Source: an uncultured Pyrinomonas sp. | GTDB taxonomy: Bacteria > Acidobacteriota > Blastocatellia > Pyrinomonadales > Pyrinomonadaceae | Length of the DNA: 8,644 nucleotides | Direction of reading: 5' to 3' | NCBI GenBank assembly: GCA_937135995.1 | Contig: CAKZOF010000126.1 | Span: 1 to 8,644 of the forward strand | Shown here: one piece after another, positions 1 to 6,677 of the stretch | Layout: the number at the start of each line of letters is the position of its first letter | Numbering within the stretch: position 1 is the stretch's first letter | The notes under the pieces: generated by a model | Database searches by the model: none | Seen by the model: the letters and a program-made list of their open reading frames with translations, nothing else | Told to the model about the DNA's origin: nothing | Program-made: the position numbers and the translations under genes

Positions 1-68
1 GTTCACGGTTCACAGTAAAAGCTATTAAATCGTTTACTACTGTGAACTGAGAACTGTTAACTGTGAAC
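1..68. repeat. Heptad repeats in inverted orientation (hairpin-forming), cut by window edge
   Basis: On the right side (39-66) there are four consecutive 7-bp units: ACTGTGA, ACTGAGA, ACTGTTA and ACTGTGA. On the left side (about 1-16) two units occur in the opposite orientation, GTTCACG and GTTCACA. The left block 1-19 can pair with 34-54 with a 3-nt bulge and two mismatches, enclosing a short AT-rich loop (about 20-33). The element lies outside the last terminator of the glycolytic operon and overlaps no plausible gene. It starts at base 1, so it may continue to the left. It looks like a short-tandem-repeat or palindromic intergenic element; its function is unknown. Confidence 0.7.
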
Positions 69-131
69 TATATAGGTCAAAATGCTCAAGGCAATAAATA
101 TTTGGGATATAATTTGAAAACTAATACACAA

Positions 132-169
132 AACAAAAAAACTACCAAAATTTTGGTAGTTTTTTTGTT
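132..169 (-). terminator. Perfectly palindromic intrinsic terminator after the tRNA (bidirectional)
   Basis: Bases 132-150 are the exact reverse complement of 151-169. The core stem is ACTACCAAA/TTTGGTAGT with an A7 tract before it and a T7 tract after it, so either strand gives a hairpin followed by a U-run. On the minus strand it lies about 30 nt beyond the encoded CCA end of the tRNA-Leu gene, where transcripts of the gap-pgk-tpiA-secG-tRNA unit should end. By symmetry it could also stop transcription entering from the left. The sequence match is strong; in vivo use is inferred. Confidence 0.9.
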
Positions 170-199
170 CTCCGTTTGTTCACTTTTTTAAATCTCCGT

Positions 200-284
200 T
201 GGTGCCGAAGGTGGGACTCGAACCCACACGAGTTTCCTCACACGCCCCTCAAACGTGCGCGTCTACCAGTTCCGCCACTTCGGC
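200..284 (-). tRNA. tRNA-Leu, anticodon GAG, CCA encoded
   Basis: Read on the minus strand this is an 85-nt class II tRNA. The acceptor stem GCCGAAG pairs with CTTCGGC, followed by discriminator A and an encoded CCA (complement of 200-202). The anticodon stem CACGT/GCGTG closes the loop TTGAGGG, giving anticodon GAG (complement of 248-250), which reads CUC and CUU leucine codons. A long variable arm (TGAG-GAAA-CTC) follows, then the T arm GTGGG-TTCGAGT-CCCAC. The A73 discriminator and long variable arm are leucine-type features. The gene starts 42 nt after the secG stop with no good separate promoter and precedes the terminator, so it is probably processed from the operon transcript. The secG/tRNA-Leu(GAG) pairing also occurs in E. 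coli (secG-leuU). Confidence 0.97.
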
Positions 285-326
285 ACGCTCGGAGAGCCTC
301 TGAGATCTTTTGTCAAAGAGGGTCGT

Positions 327-710
327 TCAGCGTTTCTCTTCGGGCGACGGTTGCGGGCTGGCCGCTGGCGTCGCCGTTGTACTTGATGCTTCGTTGGCGT
401 TCGGCGTTGCCGGCGACGGTTGTGGCGACGCCGTTGGCTGCGGCGTCGCTTCCGGTTCCGCTTGGAGCACGGAACGCTTTTGCGTCACTGCCGGCAACGA
501 CAACGTCAGCGCGATGAGCATGAAGACCGCAGCTGCGCCGATGGTGATCTTGGCGAGCAGCGTCTGCGTCCCGCGCGGGCCGAATGCCGCGCTCGACAGG
601 GTGCTCGTAAACAGAGCGCCCGCATCGGCCTTGCCCGGCTGGAGCAACACGGCGACGATGACGACGATGCAAGCCAAAACGTAGATGCCGTACAGAATGT
701 ACTCCAGCAA
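327..710 (-). CDS. secG: SecG, protein-export translocase subunit
   Basis: SecG is the small, non-essential third subunit of the SecYEG channel in the inner membrane; it stimulates SecA-driven protein export. The 127-residue product has two hydrophobic helices (about 4-22 and 54-72). The family signature LLQPGKADAGALF (22-34) lies between them, with an FGPRG stretch at 43-47. The tail from about 75 is long and rich in Pro, Ser, Thr, Ala and Glu, and contains ASPQPSP twice (94-100 and 117-123); SecG proteins are usually shorter. The start is TTG at 710. No in-frame ATG occurs before residue 64, and the DNA upstream has GAGAGGA and AGGAG purine runs. CTG at codon 2 sits 5 nt after AGGAG and is an alternative. 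The gene begins 26 nt after the tpiA stop, as in many gap-pgk-tpiA-secG operons. Confidence 0.92.
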   Translation of the reverse strand: MLEYILYGIYVLACIVVIVAVLLQPGKADAGALFTSTLSSAAFGPRGTQTLLAKITIGAAAVFMLIALTLSLPAVTQKRSVLQAEPEATPQPTASPQPSPATPNANEASSTTATPAASPQPSPEEKR

Positions 711-736
711 GGCTCCTGTCCTCTCAGTTGCTGCCC

Positions 737-1498
737 TCAGGTGGCATTGTAGTTGACTATCTTCGCGAAAGTTTCGGCTTCGAGGCTCGCTCCGCCGACC
801 AACGCTCCGTCGATGTCTGGTTGCGCCATCAACCCGGCGATGTTCTCCGGTTTGACGGAGCCGCCGTAAAGTATGCGTAACCGTTGGCTCGCCTCTTCGC
901 CGAACTTTTCGGCGACGATGCGCCGGACGAACGCGTGCATCTGTTGCGCTTGTTCCGGCGTCGCGGTACGACCCGTGCCGATCGCCCAGACGGGTTCGTA
1001 AGCGATTATGATACGTTCGAGATCGGAAACTGTCAACTCGCGTAAACCACCATCTATCTGCCCTTTGACTACTCTTTCAGCTAGACCGGCATCGCGTTGC
1101 GCCAGAGTTTCGCCCACGCAGACGATGGGCGTCAGCTCGGCGGCGATGGCCGCTTGGACTTTGCGGTTGACCATGCTGTCCGTCTCGGCGTAGAACTGTC
1201 GCCTTTCGGAGTGGCCGACGATGACGTAGCTCGCTCCCGCGTCGCGCAGCATGTCAGCGGCTACTTCGCCCGTATGGGCGCCATGTTTCTGCTCGGGCGC
1301 GCAATCTTGCCCGGCGACGCGTATGTTGGACCCTTCGAGTCGGTCCGCCACCGATTTGATTGCCGTAAAGACCGGGGCGATGACGACTTCACAATGATTC
1401 GCGTTGGCGACCAGCGGTTTGAGTGCAAGCGCCGTGGCGACCGAATCGGCGATGAACTTGTGCATCTTCCAATTGCCGGCGATGACGGGACGACGCAT
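737..1498 (-). CDS. tpiA: Triosephosphate isomerase
   Basis: This enzyme interconverts dihydroxyacetone phosphate and glyceraldehyde 3-phosphate in glycolysis and gluconeogenesis, in the cytosol. The 253-residue product is full length for the TIM-barrel family. All key elements are visible: GNWKM with catalytic Lys11, [10 protein letters not shown] with catalytic His96, [11 protein letters not shown] with catalytic Glu168 followed by the loop-6 lid (169-176), and the phosphate-binding YGGSVKPEN (211-219) and GALVGGASL (231-239). The ATG at 1498 places GNWK at the expected distance from the N-terminus. No clear Shine-Dalgarno sequence precedes it. The gene lies 161 nt downstream of pgk and 26 nt upstream of secG, on the same strand as both. 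I see no damage or unusual residues. Confidence 0.98.
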   Translation of the reverse strand: MRRPVIAGNWKMHKFIADSVATALALKPLVANANHCEVVIAPVFTAIKSVADRLEGSNIRVAGQDCAPEQKHGAHTGEVAADMLRDAGASYVIVGHSERRQFYAETDSMVNRKVQAAIAAELTPIVCVGETLAQRDAGLAERVVKGQIDGGLRELTVSDLERIIIAYEPVWAIGTGRTATPEQAQQMHAFVRRIVAEKFGEEASQRLRILYGGSVKPENIAGLMAQPDIDGALVGGASLEAETFAKIVNYNAT

Positions 1499-1659
1499 AG
1501 TTGATCTTCGACGTTGCTGCTTTTCGGAGTCGGTCGAGCGAGCGCCTCGGTTCGCTCGGCTTCGATGAACTGGGATTTTGCGACGCGCGTGTGGACGCGC
1601 AGCTTAAGCTTTCGAAACGTTCAACTCAGCGCGTCGGCTTTGGGCGTGGGCGCGGCGAC
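1499..1659. other. pgk-tpiA spacer with clustered palindromes
   Basis: This 161-nt spacer is long for an otherwise tight operon (27 and 26 nt at the other junctions). It has no ATG-initiated reading frame of note on the coding strand. It holds a 7-bp stem CGAGCGA/TCGCTCG (1535-1541 with 1552-1558), then GCGCGT/ACGCGC around GTGG (1585-1600), which abuts the palindrome AGCTTAAGCT (1601-1610) and then TTCGAA (1611-1616). No U-run follows on the minus strand, so an intrinsic terminator is not indicated. Possible roles are a processing or attenuation site, or an internal operator; none is proven. Confidence 0.45.
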
Positions 1660-2862
1660 TCAGTTCTTGTCGGTCAGCGCTTCGACGCCGGGCAACTTCT
1701 TGCCGGCCAGAAATTCGAGCGTCGCGCCGCCGCCAGTCGAAATGTGCGTGATGCGGTCGGCGACGCCCGCTTGCGTAACGGCGGCGACCGAATCTCCGCC
1801 GCCGACGACCACTGTCGCCCCGCGATCGGCGGCTTCGGCCACCGCGTGCGCGATGGCGATCGTTCCTTGATCGAACGGTTTTTCTTCGAACATGCCCATC
1901 GGACCGTTCCAGACGATGGTCTTGGCGCCTTCGAGCGCGCGCGTGAAGAGCGCGATCGTCTCCGGCCCGATGTCGAGTCCGACCAATCCGGCGGTGGTGA
2001 ATTCGATGGGAATCGTCCGACGGCTGTGAAGCGGATCGAAGCGATCGACGACTTGGTGATCGGTCGGCAAAAGGAACTCAATGCCGGCCTCTTCGGCGCG
2101 CCGTTTGATCTCGCGGGCAACGTCGAGCTTATCGTCTTCGACGAGCGACTTGCCCACCGTGAAGCCCTCGGCCTTCAGAAAAGTGTAGGCCATGGCGCCG
2201 CCGATCAGCAGCTTGTCGACGCGCCGTTCGATCAGTGAGTTGATCACTTCGATCTTGTCAGAGACCTTGGCTCCGCCTAAGATGGCGACGAAAGGATGCT
2301 CTGGGTTGTTGAGCACGCGCCCCAAGTATTCCAGCTCTTTCTCCATCAACAATCCAGCGGCGGCCTTCTCGACGTGATGCGTGATCGCTTCGGTTGAAGC
2401 GTGCGCGCGATGAGCCGACCCGAAGGCATCGTTGACGTAGAGTTTGTCGCAGAGTTCGGCAAGCTGCGCGGCGAAACGGTCGTCGTTCTTCTCCTCTTCG
2501 GGATGGAAGCGGAGGTTTTCGAGAAGAAGCACGCCGCCTTCGGGCAGCGCCTCGGAGAGAGCGCGCGCTCCGTCGCCGATGCAGTCGTCGGCGAACTCGA
2601 CGCTCCGGCCAAGCAACTCCGACAACCGCCGCGCCACGGGGCGCAAGCTATATTTTTCGTTGCGTTCTCCCTTGGGGCGGCCCAAGTGCGAGGCGAGCAC
2701 CAGACGCGCGCCGCGCTCGATGGCGTATTGAATGGTCGGAAGCGTTGCGCGAATGCGCGTGTCATCTTCCACCGCGCCATCTTTGAGCGGTACGTTGAAA
2801 TCGACGCGGACGAACACACGCTTGCCTGCCAGTTCGAGATCGCGAATGGAGAGCTTCTTCAT
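1660..2862 (-). CDS. pgk: Phosphoglycerate kinase
   Basis: This cytosolic enzyme transfers the phosphate of 1,3-bisphosphoglycerate to ADP, making ATP and 3-phosphoglycerate. At 400 residues it has the normal length for the two-lobed bacterial enzyme. N-domain substrate-site motifs are RVDFNVP (19-25), SHLGRPKG (58-65) and the basic ENLRFHPEE (115-123). The hinge and nucleotide half shows [12 protein letters not shown] (193-204), GGAMAYTF (221-228), WNGPMGMFE (318-326), GGGDS (354-358) and [10 protein letters not shown] (375-384). ATG at 2862 gives the standard N-terminus with RVDFNVP near residue 20. There is no Shine-Dalgarno match in the 27 nt separating it from the gap stop, so translation may depend on coupling to gap. 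It follows gap directly, matching the order of the reactions. Confidence 0.98.
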   Translation of the reverse strand: MKKLSIRDLELAGKRVFVRVDFNVPLKDGAVEDDTRIRATLPTIQYAIERGARLVLASHLGRPKGERNEKYSLRPVARRLSELLGRSVEFADDCIGDGARALSEALPEGGVLLLENLRFHPEEEKNDDRFAAQLAELCDKLYVNDAFGSAHRAHASTEAITHHVEKAAAGLLMEKELEYLGRVLNNPEHPFVAILGGAKVSDKIEVINSLIERRVDKLLIGGAMAYTFLKAEGFTVGKSLVEDDKLDVAREIKRRAEEAGIEFLLPTDHQVVDRFDPLHSRRTIPIEFTTAGLVGLDIGPETIALFTRALEGAKTIVWNGPMGMFEEKPFDQGTIAIAHAVAEAADRGATVVVGGGDSVAAVTQAGVADRITHISTGGGATLEFLAGKKLPGVEALTDKN

Positions 2863-2889
2863 AAGCGATGGGCAAAGTACGAGTCTTGA

Positions 2890-4017
<1,128 letters not shown>

Positions 4018-4169
4018 CTAATGGTGTTTGCTGCGTCGCGCAACAAATCCGTGTATCGACGAAGCGCGATTCCATCGCGACTCGAGCGCCGTAGTCTTTG
4101 CCGCATCCGGCAGGTTATATTGTCGCTGCGTCGAACGGTCTGGCGGCATTGATTCCGGTGCTTCCCGTT

Positions 4170-4276
4170 GCAACGGAAGGCGAAGCGATTGACTTGGGCG
4201 TGCCGGTTCAGGCGAGTCTGTTCTCGTGCTGGAAGAGGTTTGGCAACGGAAGGCGAAGCGATCGGCTTGTGCGTGC
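4170..4276. repeat. Pair of 34-bp direct repeats upstream of the methyltransferase
   Basis: Copies at 4170-4203 and 4243-4276 match at 31 of 34 positions. They share the unbroken 20-mer GCAACGGAAGGCGAAGCGAT, then diverge at three bases. They are 73 nt apart, which is not a multiple of three, so a reading frame running through both would translate them differently. That argues the tract is non-coding and that the methyltransferase starts downstream of it. The tract fills most of the interval between the gap promoter and the methyltransferase. The rest of 4008-4307 shows only a lone TATATT (4116-4121) as a weak plus-strand -10 candidate. Confidence 0.8.
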
Positions 4277-4307
4277 AGCGAACAGTGAATCATCGCGCCG
4301 CCGAGCC

Positions 4308-5099
4308 ATGCGCTTTCGGCGACACACAGACATCGGGAAGGAGAAGGTGAGGGCGGAAGCTTTCCAGTCGTTGCGCGATCTCGAAGAGGGTTTCTGGTGG
4401 TTTGTCGGAATGCGCGCGATCACGGCCGCGCTGCTCGAGTCGCTTCATCCTCCGCCGCGCAGCCAATGGATCCTCGATGCGGGTTGCGGGACGGGCGGTA
4501 ATCTCCGGTGGCTGGCGCGCTACGGTAGGGTGATCATCGGCCTCGATCTTGCGGACGACGCGCTTCGTTTCTGCCGCGAGAGCAACCGAAATGGTCTGAT
4601 CCAAGCCTCGGTCGCGGATCTGCCTTTCGCCGACGAAACCTTCGATCTCGTAACAAGTTTCGATGTCCTCGTGCAATTAAAAGAAGATGATGCGGAAAAA
4701 GCGGTGCGCGAGATGCATCGCGTGCTGCGCGGAGGTGGCGTCGCGTTGGTTCGCGTCGCTGCTTACGAATGGATGCGCAGCGGCCATGATGTAGCTCTGG
4801 GAACGCAGAAGCGTTACCGGCTCGACGAATTGACTCGTTTAATGGAGCGAGCTGGCTTCGAGATCGCGCGTGCCACTTACGCCAACGCTCTTCTTCTTCC
4901 CGTCGCGGCGGTGCGGCGGCTCATCCTGAAACGAATTGGGCTTGCCGATGCCGGCTCTGACGTGAAGCCGCTCGGCGCGCGATGGCAATGGCTGAATCGC
5001 CCTCTGACGCGCGTGCTCGCGGCGGAAGCGCGCCTGTTGCGTCGCACAGACCTCCGGTTCGGCCTTTCGGCCATCTGCCTTGCGCGCAAGAAGCATTGA
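4308..5099 (+). CDS. Class I SAM-dependent methyltransferase (type 11-like)
   Basis: A soluble methyltransferase using S-adenosylmethionine. From ATG 4308 it has 263 residues. The lead-in DLEEGFWWF (24-32) is typical of methyltransferases found near polysaccharide genes. The SAM-binding motif I is LDAGCGTGGN (56-65) and the acidic strand-2 end is GLDLADD (78-84). VADLPFADETFDLV (102-115) and HRVLRGGG (137-144) complete the fold, and LDELTRLMERAGF (172-184) lies in the C-terminal half. Upstream codons to a TTG at 4098 are open, but they cross the 34-bp repeats out of phase and are probably untranslated. GTG at 4347, closely preceded by GGGAAGGAG, is a credible alternative start (250 residues). 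The gene is divergent from gap and convergent with the aminotransferase. Its substrate is unknown; modification of a sugar or lipid made by the neighbouring cluster is an inference from position. Confidence 0.85.
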   Translation: MRFRRHTDIGKEKVRAEAFQSLRDLEEGFWWFVGMRAITAALLESLHPPPRSQWILDAGCGTGGNLRWLARYGRVIIGLDLADDALRFCRESNRNGLIQASVADLPFADETFDLVTSFDVLVQLKEDDAEKAVREMHRVLRGGGVALVRVAAYEWMRSGHDVALGTQKRYRLDELTRLMERAGFEIARATYANALLLPVAAVRRLILKRIGLADAGSDVKPLGARWQWLNRPLTRVLAAEARLLRRTDLRFGLSAICLARKKH

Positions 5100-5102
5100 T
5101 CG

Positions 5103-5125
5103 CGGCGCTGCAACAGCGAGCGCCG
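5103..5125 (+). terminator. GC-rich hairpin just after the methyltransferase stop (possible terminator)
   Basis: CGGCGCT (5103-5109) pairs exactly with AGCGCCG (5119-5125) around a 9-nt loop, starting 4 nt after the TGA. The following ACTTCTACT is only weakly T-rich, so an intrinsic terminator is possible but not convincing. The position between convergent genes fits. Confidence 0.35.
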
Positions 5126-5193
5126 ACTTCTACTCGGAGATGTCGGAGATGGTCAACCTTTGGCTGGCTAACGCGGCTTGCGACATCAGAGGC

Positions 5194-5360
5194 GCGTGCG
5201 TCTTGGCTGAAATAGGCCGACGCTCTCGCTTCACAAGCTTGCTTCTCCTGCTTTGTTTTGTTTGCGACGTGCCAAGAAATGAAAGCCGCGCCCCAAGTCG
5301 CCTCACAAGCTTGTTTCTCATGTTTTGTTTGCTTGGCGTGTTGGCTCAATGAAGGTCGCT
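5194..5360. repeat. Degenerate tandem repeat, period about 72 bp, roughly 2.3 copies
   Basis: The core block CGC-TCACAAGCTTG-TTCTC-TG-TTTGTTT occurs at 5227-5258 and 5299-5330, matching at 28 of 32 positions and offset by 72 nt. A second, weaker block (GCGTG, TTGGCT, AAT, AGG, CG) lies before, between and after them (about 5194-5222, 5266-5292 and 5336-5360). This gives an alternating A-B-A-B-A layout. Open frames cross the tract on both strands because the period is a multiple of three, but none has family motifs or a start signal. It occupies the 366-nt non-coding space between the convergent methyltransferase and aminotransferase; the remainder (5126-5193 and 5361-5465) shows nothing recognisable. 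Confidence 0.65.
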
Positions 5361-5465
5361 GCGCGCGCAATTGACCGAACGTTTCGTCGCGGCGGGGGCA
5401 GCGTTGGAGGATTCATAAGTTTACCGGCTCATACGGCGAAGTGTGAGACGGGACTGCGCCGAAAC

Positions 5466-6677
5466 TCACAGGTTTCTGCTCTTTTCGAAATCGAGCACGG
5501 CGGCGATGACGGCATGCGTTTCTTCTTCCGTGAGGTGCGGATGGAGAGGCAAAGAAAGCAGTTCGCCCGCTACCTTTTCAGCGATGGGAAGCGACGAACG
5601 AGCGCCGGACGCAAAGAGCGGTTGCCGATGGAGCAAAAAGGGATAGTGGATCAGGGTCGAGATTCGGCGCCCATCGAGGTGCGCGCGCAATCGGTCGCGC
5701 GCCGCATGCCGCACGACGTAGAGATGGTAAGCGTGTGCCGCTTCATCTTCCACCGTTGGCAGGACCAGACTCGTCCGCGCGAAAGCCTGAGAGTAGAGAC
5801 GAGCCGTTTCTCGTCGTCGCCTGTTCCACTCTTCGAGCTTGCGAAGCTTGATGCGAAGCACAGCGGCTTGGATCTCGTCGAGGCGCGAATTACGCCCTTC
5901 GGCTCCGCTGCGGAGCGCCTCCGGATGGCCTCCTTGTCGTAAGATGCGCGCGCGTTCGAGCAACGCCGGATCGTTCGAGACGATGGCGCCGCCGTCTCCA
6001 TAAGCGCCGAGGTTCTTCGTTGGATAGAAACTGAAAGCTGCCGCATGGCCGAAAGCACCGGCCCTTTTGCCGTCTGCGCTCGCGCCATGAGCTTGCGCTG
6101 CGTCTTCGATCACCATCAATCCGTAGCGTGCAGCTATTTCGCTGATCGCTCGCATGTCGGCCAAGCGACCGTAGAGGTGGACCGGAACGATGGCGCGCGT
6201 GCGTGGCGTGATGGCACGCTCGACCGCAGCGGGGTCGAGCGTGAACGAACGCGGACAGATGTCGGCGAAAACGGGCACGCCACCGGCGTTGACGATGGCG
6301 AGCGCCGTGTAGGCGGCCGTGAGCGGCGTCGTGATGACCTCATCGCCGCGCCCTTTGCGCACGGCACCGCTTGCCAGAAGCGCGAGCGTCAGCGCATCGG
6401 TGCCGGAAGCGACGGTGACGGCACCTCTGACACCACAAAAGGCGGCCCACTCGCGCTCGAAAGCCTCAACCTCGCGCCCGAGAACGTATTCGCCGCTGGC
6501 GGCGACGCGCCGCACCGCTTCTTCCACTTCGCGCGCGATCTCCCGATGTTGCCGCGAAAGATCAAGAAAAGGCACTCCGGCGGTCGCACGTTGGCAAAAG
6601 GCCGCATCGCGTTCGGTCGCGCTAGCTCTTTCCATCGTCGTTTGAACGAAAATCTCTTTCGCGGCTTCCGGCATCAT
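5466..6677 (-). CDS. DegT/DnrJ/EryC1 family PLP-dependent sugar aminotransferase
   Basis: A fold-type I, pyridoxal-phosphate enzyme of the family that transfers an amino group, usually from glutamate or glutamine, to the keto group of an NDP-sugar. The product has 403 residues. The family opening GVPFLDLSRQ is at 34-43. SGTDAL (91-96) binds the cofactor phosphate. EDAAQAHGA (191-199) carries Asp192 and Gln195, which contact the pyridine ring. FSFYPTKNLGAYGDGG (215-230) carries the Schiff-base Lys221, and GRNSRLDEIQAAVLR (261-275) is the late family block. The ATG at 6677 shares its A with the TAA of the upstream epimerase, giving TAATG; this coupling is why I chose it. It leaves about 33 residues before the usual start of the family, so a second ATG (6674) or the ATG at 6635 (residue 15) could be used. 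The exact amino-sugar product cannot be deduced. Confidence 0.93.
   Translation of the reverse strand: MMPEAAKEIFVQTTMERASATERDAAFCQRATAGVPFLDLSRQHREIAREVEEAVRRVAASGEYVLGREVEAFEREWAAFCGVRGAVTVASGTDALTLALLASGAVRKGRGDEVITTPLTAAYTALAIVNAGGVPVFADICPRSFTLDPAAVERAITPRTRAIVPVHLYGRLADMRAISEIAARYGLMVIEDAAQAHGASADGKRAGAFGHAAAFSFYPTKNLGAYGDGGAIVSNDPALLERARILRQGGHPEALRSGAEGRNSRLDEIQAAVLRIKLRKLEEWNRRRRETARLYSQAFARTSLVLPTVEDEAAHAYHLYVVRHAARDRLRAHLDGRRISTLIHYPFLLHRQPLFASGARSSLPIAEKVAGELLSLPLHPHLTEEETHAVIAAVLDFEKSRNL

Noticed and set aside
85..113. Plus-strand promoter suggested by a perfect TATAAT at 108-113
   Set aside because: No -35 match at 16-18 nt, the region is simply AT-rich, and the strand leads only into the terminator and the antisense of the tRNA.
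1..180. CRISPR array
   Set aside because: The repeats are 7 bp with no spacers, and no cas genes are present.
176..517. Plus-strand open frame of 113 codons containing a CRRWDSNPHE peptide
   Set aside because: It is the antisense of the tRNA-Leu gene and of secG; peptides of this type are a well-known artefact of translating the complement of leucine and serine tRNA genes.
1501..2238. 245-codon plus-strand open frame starting near the tpiA start
   Set aside because: Mostly antisense to pgk, whose motifs and length are unambiguous; the antisense frame is open because of GC-rich codon use.
4921..5370. 149-codon minus-strand frame with a duplicated KQACEA peptide
   Set aside because: It runs over the 72-bp tandem repeat and into the antisense of the methyltransferase; the peptide repeat simply reflects the DNA repeat, whose period is a multiple of three. 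No start signal or family motif.
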